Source of the DNA: Clostridium beijerinckii
GTDB taxonomy: Bacteria > Bacillota > Clostridia > Clostridiales > Clostridiaceae
Direction: 5' to 3'
Assembly (NCBI RefSeq): GCF_018223745.1
Contig: NZ_CP073653.1
Coordinates: 3,930,001 to 3,994,000 of the forward strand
Length of the DNA: 64,000 nucleotides
Shown here: positions 1-10,657 of the stretch, piece by piece
Numbering within the stretch: position 1 is the first letter of the stretch
Layout of the letters: the number at the start of each line of letters is the position of its first letter
The notes under the pieces: model-generated
What the model saw: the letters and a program-made list of their open reading frames with translations, nothing else
Told to the model about the DNA's origin: nothing
The model's database searches: none
Translations under genes and position numbers: made by a program

Positions 1-287
1 TTATCAATTATCTCTAAACATTTTCTTGTATTTTGAAGATTTTCTTCTAGATGAATATATGGATCACTCATTGCACCGGTTCCAATCATGCACTTTTTTC
101 TTTTTTTCTTAAGTGCATCCTCTAATAGCTGCAGCACATTAGCCTTAACCTCAATGTCTTCAAAAATATGATCCATTCCATAACAATGACTTCTGGCGTC
201 ACAATATATACATCCATGAGTACATCCTCTATAAATGTTCATTCCATTACTACTAGATAATATACCTTTTGCCACCACATCATGCAT
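1..287 (-). CDS. Radical SAM protein, SPL-like (5' part; runs off window)
   Basis: The first 95 codons of a minus-strand gene whose 3' part lies outside the window. Residues 22-29 read CTHGCIYC, the CxxxCxxC signature that binds the 4Fe-4S cluster of radical SAM enzymes. The surrounding text (NIYRGCTHGCIYCDARS, then a CMIGTGAMSDPY stretch) matches the SPL-type radical SAM family related to spore photoproduct lyase. The start is supported by AAGGGAG about 10 bases upstream. The substrate cannot be told from this fragment. Family-level confidence is good; whether it acts on DNA photoproducts is unknown. Confidence 0.8.
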   Translation of the reverse strand, partial: MHDVVAKGILSSSNGMNIYRGCTHGCIYCDARSHCYGMDHIFEDIEVKANVLQLLEDALKKKRKKCMIGTGAMSDPYIHLEENLQNTRKCLEIID

Positions 288-345
288 AAAATCGTAACTC
301 CCTTCAAATTAACACTGTACAATTAACAATTAAAAGTGATTAACC

Positions 346-879
346 TTATCGGATTCTTTCCAATAGTTTCTGAAATAAATTAAATCCTTCATTCCAATCA
401 TCTATATTGGATTCACTGTTTATATGACCCTTTTTGCCCACAGATACTGTTTCAAGGCCCCACTGTTTGCCTTTTTCTATACAAAACAGAGATGAGGAAT
501 ATTGATCATTCTCACTATAAATTAGCATTCCAGGTAGCTGCAGGTTATCTTCTGGCAAATGTTCAAAGGAATCTAAAAAATTCGGAAATTGTTCCTTGTT
601 TGGATCAGGTGGAGCCACTAAGAAGACTGCTTTCAAGTACTTTCGTATCTTAGGCATAGCTTTTACAGTAAGCAAGCAGCCAAGGCTGTGTGCAACCAAT
701 ACTACATCAAAGCTATTTCCTCTTGAAAGATTTTCTATTAAATTTTTTTCCCATTCTTTATATACAGGATAATCCCATTCCTCTTGGATTATTCTTTTAA
801 ATCCATACTTTTTCTCCCAAATAGTCTGCCAATGTTCTGGCCCAGAGTTATTAAGGCCAGGAACTATCTTTATATTCAT
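346..879 (-). CDS. RBBP9/YdeN-type serine hydrolase
   Basis: A 177-residue small alpha/beta hydrolase. The opening strand and loop (KIVPGLNNSGPEHWQ) and the nucleophile elbow VAHSLGC (Ser near residue 65) are typical of the RBBP9/YdeN family. The late Asp (SENDQY) and His (KKGHINSES) complete a plausible catalytic triad. An upstream in-frame start exists, but GGGGTG lies in front of the ATG at 879, so I use that start. Members are cytoplasmic serine hydrolases of mostly unknown substrate. It appears to be a single gene; the next gene upstream on this strand (def-like) is about 180 bases away. Confidence 0.85.
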   Translation of the reverse strand: MNIKIVPGLNNSGPEHWQTIWEKKYGFKRIIQEEWDYPVYKEWEKNLIENLSRGNSFDVVLVAHSLGCLLTVKAMPKIRKYLKAVFLVAPPDPNKEQFPNFLDSFEHLPEDNLQLPGMLIYSENDQYSSSLFCIEKGKQWGLETVSVGKKGHINSESNIDDWNEGFNLFQKLLERIR

Positions 880-1061
880 TATTAACACCCCAAATCTACC
901 TAACTTTTTCTAAAGAATTCTACTTTGTACCAAATTCTAACATACATATATGCTGATGTAAATGCAGTTATTAAAAGCAAATATAAATTGAATATTGTGC
1001 TTTCCTTTTGCATTTAAGCATTTATTTTTAGTATTATCAAGCTACGTTTTTAACTTGATGA

Positions 1062-1472
1062 TTAGATTATTATACCTTCAAAATGATCCATTTCATGTTG
1101 AATTATTTGTGCTGTAAATCCATTAAACACTTGCTTTTTCTTATTAAAGTTTCTATCAAGATACATAACCTCTATCGTTTCATATCTCTTTGTTTTTCTA
1201 AATCCAATTAAAGATAAGCAACTTTCTTCTATTTCATAAGGCTTTTCCTTTTTTAATATAACTGGATTTATCATAGGTACAATAAGATTGCCTACAGTAA
1301 ATACTAATATACGCTTTTTTACTCCAATCATATTAGCAGCCAATCCAACACAATGCTCTAAATTTGCTCTTAATGTATCTATTAAATCATCAATTACTAC
1401 CATATCATTTTTAGTTGCCTCTTCTGATTTTTGTCCTAAAAATAATATATCTTTTACTATTGGTTTTATCAT
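1062..1472 (-). CDS. def: Peptide deformylase, short variant form
   Basis: A 136-residue protein with the deformylase metal motifs: EESCLSL (metal-binding Cys, motif 2) and HEMDH (two His and the catalytic Glu, motif 3). Motif 1, normally GxGLAAPQ, reads VGLAANMIG, so the usual Pro-Gln is Asn-Met. The motif 1 Gln normally helps bind the formyl group. Deformylases remove the N-formyl group from nascent proteins, but this is probably an accessory paralogue rather than the housekeeping enzyme. It ends right after motif 3, so the C-terminal helix is short. It lies alone between intergenic stretches. Confidence 0.8.
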   Translation of the reverse strand: MIKPIVKDILFLGQKSEEATKNDMVVIDDLIDTLRANLEHCVGLAANMIGVKKRILVFTVGNLIVPMINPVILKKEKPYEIEESCLSLIGFRKTKRYETIEVMYLDRNFNKKKQVFNGFTAQIIQHEMDHFEGIII

Positions 1473-1807
1473 ACTATTTACCTCTTTTTCAGTTATATTT
1501 TTTATAAGGAATAGAATGTAGTTTTAAAATACATCTTATAACCTAATCCTACTAAATAAATTTGCATAACTATATACTTTGTATAATTAATTATAAGTTC
1601 TTTATTTAATACACATCTATGACTAAAAAAATTATAACACAAACCAATGACACTTTTAATATCATTGGTTTATGTTTTAATACTTAATCATGTCCTATTT
1701 GTTTTGATTCTCCATATATAGGGTTCACTGTAACAGATATACGTAGGACTTTCTAAGTTATATCTAACATTAGAATATCAATCGCTAATTTTAGATAGAT
1801 TAAAAAT
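1473..1807. other. Intergenic stretch with one terminator
   Basis: No credible gene is seen here apart from the hairpin at 1636-1676. Reading frames in this stretch are short and lack ribosome sites. Confidence 0.6.
1636..1676 (-). terminator. Intrinsic terminator after the ArsR-AKR pair
   Basis: The inverted repeat ACACAAACCAATGA / TCATTGGTTTATGT encloses an 11-base loop. On the minus strand it is followed by ATAATTTTTT. It lies 130 bases beyond the aldo/keto reductase stop codon. A T-rich run on the plus side could make it bidirectional. Confidence 0.7.
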
Positions 1808-2677
1808 TTATTTAATGAAAATTTTCATCAGTTTATTATAAAGTGGATTAATCATATAGCCTGTAGGACTATGAGAATACCTTTTCCCTGTATTTAGTTG
1901 ATTAATTTTTTCCATTTCTTCACTTGATAATTCAAAGTCAAACAACTGAATGTTCTCTTTGATTCTTTTGGGATTTGACGATTTGGGGATAATAATAATT
2001 CCCCTTTGTATATGCCAACGTAAAATTACTTGAGCCACTGTTTTTTCATGATGATTTGCAATTTTTTTCAATACTGTATTTTCCAGCAAAGCTTTATTTC
2101 CTTGACCTAAGGGTGCCCAAGCTTCATGCAGAATCTTATGTTTAGTAAGATATTGATGTAGCTCATTTTGTGGAAACTCTGGATGAGTCTCAATCTGATT
2201 AATCATCGGTGTAATCTTTGAGTTTTTCATTAATTCTTCAAGATGTTGTATCTCAAAATTTGCAACTCCAATCACTTTGATTTTACCCTGTAAATATAAA
2301 TCTTCCATAGCATGCCACGTTTCTAAATAATAAAGTGAAGCAAAATGAATTAGGTACATATCAAGGTACTCTACGTTCAGATTTTTACAAGTTTTTTCAA
2401 AGGCTTTCTTAGTAGCTTCATAACCATGATCCGTATTCCAAACCTTCGAAGTAATAAAAAATTCATCCCTTGGTATCTGACTTTTTTCAATTGCTAATCC
2501 TAAATCTTTTTCATTGCCATAAATTTTAGCAGTATCAAAATGACGATATCCAATTTTAATAGCTTCACCCACAGCAGTTTCAAAATCTTCCCCTTTATTT
2601 AGTTTATATACCCCGAAACCAACCTGAGGTATTTTAATGCCATTTACTGCTTTTATTTCTTTATTTATTAGATTCAT
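1808..2677 (-). CDS. Aldo/keto reductase (AKR5-like)
   Basis: A 289-residue (beta/alpha)8 NADPH-dependent oxidoreductase close to 2,5-diketogluconate/methylglyoxal reductases. The catalytic tetrad is visible: Asp48 and Tyr53 in FDTAKIYGNE, Lys78 in TSKVWN and His111 in YLIHFA. The cofactor loop IIIPKSSNPKRIKEN, which contacts the 2'-phosphate of NADPH, is present near the C-terminus. It probably reduces small aldehydes or ketones in the cytoplasm. The ArsR-type regulator encoded about 70 bases upstream on the same strand is the likely controller, and the two are probably co-transcribed. Confidence 0.9.
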   Translation of the reverse strand: MNLINKEIKAVNGIKIPQVGFGVYKLNKGEDFETAVGEAIKIGYRHFDTAKIYGNEKDLGLAIEKSQIPRDEFFITSKVWNTDHGYEATKKAFEKTCKNLNVEYLDMYLIHFASLYYLETWHAMEDLYLQGKIKVIGVANFEIQHLEELMKNSKITPMINQIETHPEFPQNELHQYLTKHKILHEAWAPLGQGNKALLENTVLKKIANHHEKTVAQVILRWHIQRGIIIIPKSSNPKRIKENIQLFDFELSSEEMEKINQLNTGKRYSHSPTGYMINPLYNKLMKIFIK

Positions 2678-2749
2678 CTCTTATACCCTCCAGAACAAAT
2701 TATTTTAAACCAAATCAACTAAATATCGCCTTTAGATTCTGCCATTATT

Positions 2750-3094
2750 CTAGTTGTCCTTCCAGCAATCACACATAAATTCTTCAACATGAGAAAATAA
2801 CCTCTTCATCAGAATCAAATCGCTTTTAGCTGGATTTATATGATAGAAATTCATCGTTCCTTGCTTGACTAAAGTTACAATTTTGGCTTCTTTTAATATT
2901 TTTAAATGATGCGAAACAGCTGGACGTGACAAATGTGTCCCTTTAGTTATTTCTCCAACCCTTATTCCAGGATATGTTCCTTTCATTAAGCTTAAAATAA
3001 TTAATTGCCTTGTCTCATCCCCAATAGCAGCTAGCACTGATCTACATTCTTTGAACTCATTTTCTAGTTGCCTTAATTTATCTTGTTCGTTCAT
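2750..3094 (-). CDS. ArsR-family winged-helix regulator
   Basis: A 114-residue repressor-type protein. The recognition helix region RVGEITKGTHLSRPAVSHHLKIL (about residues 46-68, quoted in part) is a typical ArsR HTH, followed by a beta wing (LVKQGTMNFYHI). It has no CxC metal site in helix 3. The only Cys residues are C18 and the CDC pair near the C-terminus, so it may sense redox or thiol-reactive compounds rather than arsenite (inference). It is encoded immediately upstream of the aldo/keto reductase and probably controls it. Ribosome site AAAGGAGA is present. Confidence 0.85.
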   Translation of the reverse strand: MNEQDKLRQLENEFKECRSVLAAIGDETRQLIILSLMKGTYPGIRVGEITKGTHLSRPAVSHHLKILKEAKIVTLVKQGTMNFYHINPAKSDLILMKRLFSHVEEFMCDCWKDN

Positions 3095-3390
3095 TATATA
3101 TCTCCTTTAATTAAATTGTAATCATTAGTGCTTTTCCCCATACAAACTTCATTCATTCGCATATGTCAATGGTTTAATCTTTTAATCCATAATAGCAAGG
3201 CATAATTGTTTTATCAACATCGGGAAAGTAAATCGAGACGAATATATTATTTTGTCATTAATTATAGTAAAGTTTTTAACTTCTAGGTCTTTTATTTCTA
3301 GTAGCCTGTTGAAGTTATTTATTTTATTATCAACTCAAAATTTTCCTATCTTAAATTATGTGAAAATCCAGGAGTTTTTAAATTCGTGGC

Positions 3391-3497
3391 CTTCGAACCC
3401 GCATTATTCAAGCATATTCTGAAGAATATATATTCTAATATTCTTTACCATAAATATTGTTTAGAATATTTATTCTTCACCATATTTATGGTAAAAA
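3391..3497. repeat. Interspersed repeat, copy 1, with interleaved inverted repeats
   Basis: This stretch shares long near-identical blocks with 60491-60596 (for example CCGCATTATTCAAGCATATT and TTCACCATATTTATGGTAAA). It contains two interleaved inverted repeats: 3421-3437 pairs with 3462-3478 (one mismatch) and 3445-3457 pairs with 3482-3494 (perfect 13 bp). The first arm also holds the perfect palindrome AGAATATATATTCT. There is no reading frame. The remainder of the 3095-3589 gap shows nothing recognisable. Confidence 0.75.
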
Positions 3498-3589
3498 ATA
3501 ATCTGCGTATTTATAGCCTTGATGCTAGTATAGTTTTATGAATAAATAAAATCATTCCTATTTAGAAAAAACTCAGCATTTTATAATCC

Positions 3590-3980
3590 GCTGCAGCTGT
3601 TCACGAATTTGTTCATAATCATAGTAAATAAAATAAATGAGAATACACCAAGATGGTTGGATGAAGGAATTGCATGTTATGAAGTAAAAGACAATAATGA
3701 AAACTGGATAATAAAAACTGTTAAAAATGGACTAGCAAATGATATTGTTCCTACATTTAAAGATTTAGATACAGGCGATGATTTTGAAACTTTTTTCAAA
3801 TATGATGGATATCAATACTCATATACTATAGTAGAATCAATAATCAAATTATTTGGCTATGACAAGCTGTGCAATTTGATAAAAGAACCTAATAGTTTTG
3901 TAGATGTTTTCGGAATAACCGAAGATGAGCTTCATAACGAATGGATTGATTATATAAAAATGAACTACGCACTAAATTAG
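3590..3980 (+). pseudogene. Gluzincin (peptidase MA-like) protease remnant, truncated and frameshifted
   Basis: Codons from 3590 read AAAVHEFVH, containing the HExxH zinc motif, but this frame ends at a stop after HNHSK. One base out of frame the protein continues as NKINENTPRWLDEGIACYEVK and on to WIDYIKMNY, the rest of a peptidase MA/gluzincin fold; the EGIA Glu is the usual third zinc ligand. Removing a single A in the AA at about 3616 would restore HEFVH-IIVNKINENTPRW. Everything N-terminal to the zinc motif is missing: a stop sits three codons upstream of AAAVHEFVH, next to the repeat copy at 3391. The apparent TTG-start reading frame from 3609 is therefore probably not a functional gene. 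Confidence 0.8.
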
Positions 3981-4035
3981 ACTATTAGAAATTTTTGAAC
4001 TTACTTGCCAATAGGAAATCCTTTAATATTATGTA

Positions 4036-4066
4036 TTAAATGAGGAAAATAAACTTCCTCATTTAA
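4036..4066 (+). terminator. Hairpin after the protease remnant
   Basis: A perfect 12-bp stem TTAAATGAGGAA / TTCCTCATTTAA with a 7-base loop, about 55 bases after the remnant's stop codon. It is followed by a weakly T-rich run, so it was probably the terminator of the former gene. Confidence 0.55.
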
Positions 4067-4232
4067 CTTTCTACCATACTTTTTAGCTTAAAAAAACCTT
4101 ATTATCATTATTTATATTTGACATTTTTAACTTGTAGTCTTCTAATGATATATGGCCTCCAGCAAATTCATTTTCGAATATATGAAATTTTGTTAGCCTA
4201 TATTATTGTCCAAGCTATACATAGCTTATGAT

Positions 4233-4874
4233 TTATATATATTCTTTCATTAATTGATCTAAACCAACTTCTGATGTTAACTTTTCAATATTATTAAATA
4301 TCTTCTCTTCGTCCCAATTCCACCATTGAAGCTTCAGTAAAAATTCAATTTTTTCATCACTAAAACGCTTTTTAATAAACTTGGCTGGATTACCGCCATA
4401 AATAGTATACGGCTCAACATCTTTCACTACAGTTGAATTTGTAGAAATAATCGCACCATCACCAACCTTGACCCCTGGCATAATAGTTACATTTTGACCC
4501 ATCCACACATCATTTCCAATTACTGTATCTCCCTTAAAAGGCAACTGTTCTACTGTTGGAGTGACCTTTTCCCAACCACCTCCAAAGATATTGAAGGGAT
4601 AAGTTGTAACTCCATCCATTCTGTGGTTTGCTCCATCCATGATAAACTTAATCCCCTCTGCAATTGCGCAAAACTTGCCTATTATAAGTTTATCTCCCAG
4701 GAATTCATAATGATGCTCTATATTATCATAAAATTTCTCAGGAGATTTTTTATTATCACTATAATAAGTATATTCTCCAATCTCAACATTAGATTTTTTA
4801 GGTAGATTACTTATATAACAAACCGTCTTTATATTTGTATTTGGATATAGCTTTTCCTTGTCTGGTCCTGTCAT
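4233..4874 (-). CDS. Vat/CatB-type xenobiotic O-acetyltransferase
   Basis: A 213-residue left-handed beta-helix acyltransferase. Hexapeptide repeats run from about residue 50 to 180 (KLIIGKFCAIAEG, TVIGNDVWMGQNVTIMPGVKVGDG). The family catalytic His is in DGANHRMDG. The C-terminal GGNPAKFIKKRF is standard for Vat/CatB enzymes, which acetylate streptogramin A or chloramphenicol. The longer upstream in-frame start is rejected because AAAGGAGTGAG precedes the ATG at 4874. The gene lies 154 bases downstream of the rifampicin phosphotransferase on the same strand. The actual substrate is not shown by the sequence; chromosomal relatives often have untested specificity. Confidence 0.85.
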   Translation of the reverse strand: MTGPDKEKLYPNTNIKTVCYISNLPKKSNVEIGEYTYYSDNKKSPEKFYDNIEHHYEFLGDKLIIGKFCAIAEGIKFIMDGANHRMDGVTTYPFNIFGGGWEKVTPTVEQLPFKGDTVIGNDVWMGQNVTIMPGVKVGDGAIISTNSTVVKDVEPYTIYGGNPAKFIKKRFSDEKIEFLLKLQWWNWDEEKIFNNIEKLTSEVGLDQLMKEYI

Positions 4875-5028
4875 AGAGTACTCACTCCTTTCAGTTCTTT
4901 TATTTTTAATTTCTGACCTCTTTGGAATCAATATTATAGTCAAATGAATATTGGTTGGTCCTCAGTAATTATTTTTATCAAGTTTCCACCCTTCTGTCTG
5001 GTAATTTCATTTGACACTATCTACATCA

Positions 5029-7725
<2,697 letters not shown>

Positions 7726-7820
7726 TTAATTCCTTTTCTATATACGAGTGAAGCAATTTCTACGAAGTGATTCTGTTCCTATGATACACAGAATAAGCAC
7801 ATATTATAAGCCTGTTATTT

Positions 7821-7870
7821 AAAAATTTCATATGGTATAATAAAGTTGAGGGGAATAGTTGATTTTTATA
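7821..7870. repeat. 50-bp repeat shared with 20747-20796
   Basis: Begins AAAAATTTCATATGGTATAA and differs from the copy at 20747 at only two positions. At 20747 it forms the first codons and leader of a decayed Rrf2 gene; here only the leader and MKF codons survive. It contains a TATAAT-like element. A downstream open frame (7890-8093) has no support, and the rest of 7633-8162 shows nothing recognisable. Confidence 0.75.
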
Positions 7871-8162
7871 AGAATTAAGAGAATATATTATGTTAAATTC
7901 TTTAACACCACAGCTGAATAAGTTACATACTCTAACTACTTTATTCTTTAGTTTCTTTGTGGTTCCTATAATTTTTCTTTTCTTTTATCGTTACAAGCAT
8001 ATCATTAGTACATCTTATGTAATGTATTACCGAATCTATAAATATTTTTATTCCGAAAACTATAAGAATGTCGCTGAATCTTCTAACTTATAAGAAGTGA
8101 AAATTTGAATATTAAAAAACTGTCATCAAGTGTTATCTAATCAAAATTAATTCAGAAAATGA

Positions 8163-8194
8163 TAACCCCCTCAACACTTCTGTCGAGGGGGTTA
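8163..8194 (-). terminator. Terminator after the ROK kinase gene
   Basis: A perfect 10-bp GC-rich stem TAACCCCCTC / GAGGGGGTTA with a 12-base loop, followed on the minus strand by TCATTTTC. It lies 55 bases beyond the kinase stop codon. Confidence 0.8.
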
Positions 8195-8249
8195 ATTGTC
8201 GAGGTAAAACGCAACCTTTGAAATCCACTATCTGCATTTATTATATCTA

Positions 8250-9143
8250 TCAGTTTAAGCAAGATGCTAGAATACCCGCTCCAAGCAATCCTGCATCATC
8301 ACCTATTTTAGCCAATTTAATATTTACATTAATATTGTTAAATACTCTTAGCTTAACTTCATTAATTAATTTTTCTAAGTAATTAGAATTGTTTAAAATA
8401 ACTGATCCGCCAAGTACTATAACTTCTGGATCTACTGTAGTTATTATATTAGCAATTGCTTTAGATAAATTTATAGTCCATTCATTTAAAACGTCTAAAC
8501 AGTCTACGTCTCCTCCACTCGCTTTATCAAAAATATCTTTTGTAGAAAATTCTTGTCCACATTTCTCACTGCCTATTCTAGAAATACTTACACCACTGCA
8601 TTGTCCTTCTAATCCTCCTGAATTTAAACCTGCATGTCTATATTCATCTTCGTTTATTATCATGTTGCATACTTCTCCAGCTATATTGTTAAAGCCATTG
8701 ACTATTTGATTTTTATAAATAAATCCACCACCTACTCCTGTTGATAGAGTAATGTAATATACACTTTCAGCATTTTTAGCTGCACCTATCTTGGCTTCGC
8801 AATATCCCGCTAAATTTGCATCATTATTTACAATTACAGGTAATTCAAAATGTTCTTCAAAATATTTCTTTATCTTAAAGCCTTCCCATCCTCTTAAATT
8901 AGGAGGATTGATTATCACTCCATTTCTTATATCCAAAGGGCCTGGGCATGCTACACCAATAGCTTCAACTTTATATTTATTCCATTTTTCTTTTATCATA
9001 TTTATTAAATTATCTATATTGCATTTTGCTCCCTTTTCTACAATATTATCTATTTTAAATTTATCAATTAAATTATATTCATTATCTAAAATGGCAGCTC
9101 TTAAGTTGGTGCCTCCTATATCAATTCCTATAAAATATTTCAT
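8250..9143 (-). CDS. ROK-family sugar kinase
   Basis: A 297-residue sugar kinase. The N-terminal phosphate loop is DIGGTNLRAA; the catalytic Asp lies in VNNDANLAGYCE; STGVGGG forms the second phosphate loop. The usual ROK zinc cluster (CxCGxxGC) is absent: the corresponding segment reads AGLNSGGLEGQCSG. Members phosphorylate glucose, fructose, N-acetylmannosamine and related sugars with ATP in the cytoplasm. It has its own ribosome site and terminator and lies downstream of the epimerase/HyuA unit, so it probably feeds the same pathway (inference from context). The exact sugar is unknown. Confidence 0.88.
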   Translation of the reverse strand: MKYFIGIDIGGTNLRAAILDNEYNLIDKFKIDNIVEKGAKCNIDNLINMIKEKWNKYKVEAIGVACPGPLDIRNGVIINPPNLRGWEGFKIKKYFEEHFELPVIVNNDANLAGYCEAKIGAAKNAESVYYITLSTGVGGGFIYKNQIVNGFNNIAGEVCNMIINEDEYRHAGLNSGGLEGQCSGVSISRIGSEKCGQEFSTKDIFDKASGGDVDCLDVLNEWTINLSKAIANIITTVDPEVIVLGGSVILNNSNYLEKLINEVKLRVFNNINVNIKLAKIGDDAGLLGAGILASCLN

Positions 9144-9538
9144 TTTTAAATCCTCCTTATTTACTTATCAGATACTCATACATTTTCTCTTATTTAACAT
9201 TCACATTTATCATCAAATATACTTTTCATCTAGGTGATCTCCAATAAGTTATACATATATTGATGCTCCAAATATATGTTGATGAACTCCATCAGCACAA
9301 ATGTGCTTTTGCAATGACCTCAAGAATTTATATCTATCTATATCTTTCATATATAGCTCTAATATCTATAGTATCTATTTTTTTGCTTTATCTATTTCTC
9401 TTACTGCTTGAATATATTTACTTTAGATTTATTCCTTTTTTCCATGAGTAAGAATATCTTTTTCTATTCTCTCAAGTCTCTGAGTACTAGTATTTCCACT
9501 CACACCACTGTTTATTAATTCCACCTTAATAAAAATAA
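9144..9538. other. Intergenic stretch, no gene seen
   Basis: It separates the ROK kinase from the epimerase unit. Open frames here have no ribosome site and low-complexity translations. A small AGCACA/TGTGCT dyad near 9294 is too weak to interpret. Confidence 0.5.
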
Positions 9539-9567
9539 CGTTCACCCTCTAATAATGAAAGTGAACG
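9539..9567 (-). terminator. Terminator after the HyuA-epimerase unit
   Basis: A 7-bp stem CGTTCAC / GTGAACG with a 15-base loop, followed on the minus strand by TTATTTTTATT. It lies 50 bases past the epimerase stop. Confidence 0.65.
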
Positions 9568-9617
9568 CCAAAATAATATGGTTCAACTATTGAATAATTT
9601 AAGAGAAAGTTTATCCA

Positions 9618-10616
9618 TTACTCTATAAATATTTTAGTAGTTTCGCTCCACTTCTCACCAGATAGTAATACTCTAAAGCCTGTCTCTTCTGAAGACAATT
9701 TTAAATTTGGTGCATTATTCATCCATGTTTGTGGCTCGATACAAATAAAATCTGATGAAGCTTCATTATTCCATACTGTACAAAATTTATAGTCTTTACC
9801 AAACTCATAATATAACTTTATATTTTTTTCTTTATCCTCAATAATAGCACCATTAAAAGGTGTACCTTGAAAACTTAAAGGCTGTACTGTGTATGTATCG
9901 TTCACCGGATGTTCAAGCGGAATTACTCCACCATCCCTGTATTTCTTCTCATAATCACATAAATTAACCTTATTCCCAGTGGGTAAATATCTTGAATTAA
10001 CTAACCACTTATCTCCTACTGATAAAGTTAATGCATAATTTTCTTTTTTGCTGTCAGCTTGAAATGGAACATTAAAAGCTGTATGGAATCCGACTCCTAA
10101 AGGCATTAGTTTTTCACTACAATTTATAAAGGTTATTTTTTGTTCTAATCCTTTTTTAGATAATTTATAGGTCATTTGGCATTGAAACTCATGTGGAAAA
10201 TACCTAAATACATCTTCATTAAATGAATTACTCCAAAAGGATACTTCAATTTCGACATACTCTTCAATCTTATTAACCTTAGTGCTAGTTACTGTAAAAG
10301 GCAATTTATTTATTATTCCATGGTAATGATTATTTCTTATAGTGTCGTTTATTGGAAGTTCATATGCCATATCATTAACTGAATATTTTCCATCTTCAAT
10401 TCTTCCTGGTGGAAATAAAATTGGAATTCCAAATATTATTGGCTTACTCTTAAATTCCTTTAATGTTTCTGGAGTTCTTATGATATTGCAACCTAGTACT
10501 TTATGCTTTAATTCAATAATATTAGCTCCGATTTTAGGTATCATGACTGCTTCATAATCTCCAGCAGTGAAATATACTGCTTCTTCTCCAGACCACGTTA
10601 TCTTTTCTATTTTCAC
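9618..10616 (-). CDS. Aldose 1-epimerase-like (galactose mutarotase family) protein
   Basis: A 332-residue beta-sandwich protein of the mutarotase superfamily. The two His that bind the sugar ring oxygen and hydroxyl are in NNHYHGIINKLP and GVGFHTAFNVP, and the catalytic Glu is in ICIEPQTWMNNAPN. It would interconvert alpha and beta anomers of an aldose or modified sugar. I choose the GTG at 10616 because AGGAGGT lies 6 bases upstream; the ATG at 10622 directly abuts that site. It begins 41 bases after hyuA and is probably co-transcribed with it. Confidence 0.82.
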   Translation of the reverse strand: MKIEKITWSGEEAVYFTAGDYEAVMIPKIGANIIELKHKVLGCNIIRTPETLKEFKSKPIIFGIPILFPPGRIEDGKYSVNDMAYELPINDTIRNNHYHGIINKLPFTVTSTKVNKIEEYVEIEVSFWSNSFNEDVFRYFPHEFQCQMTYKLSKKGLEQKITFINCSEKLMPLGVGFHTAFNVPFQADSKKENYALTLSVGDKWLVNSRYLPTGNKVNLCDYEKKYRDGGVIPLEHPVNDTYTVQPLSFQGTPFNGAIIEDKEKNIKLYYEFGKDYKFCTVWNNEASSDFICIEPQTWMNNAPNLKLSSEETGFRVLLSGEKWSETTKIFIE

Positions 10617-10657
10617 TCCCATACCTCCTACCATAAAATATTTCTGTGTTATTATAA

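Noticed and set aside
3609..3980. 123-residue gene starting at TTG
   Set aside because: The start is inside the zinc-protease domain just after a frameshift; the conserved HEFVH lies in another frame, so I treat it as a pseudogene.
7890..8093. 67-residue open frame on the plus strand
   Set aside because: No ribosome site, low-complexity hydrophobic translation and no gene context.
9260..9451. 63-residue open frame in the gap before the ROK gene
   Set aside because: Tyr/Leu/Ile-rich low-complexity translation with no ribosome site.
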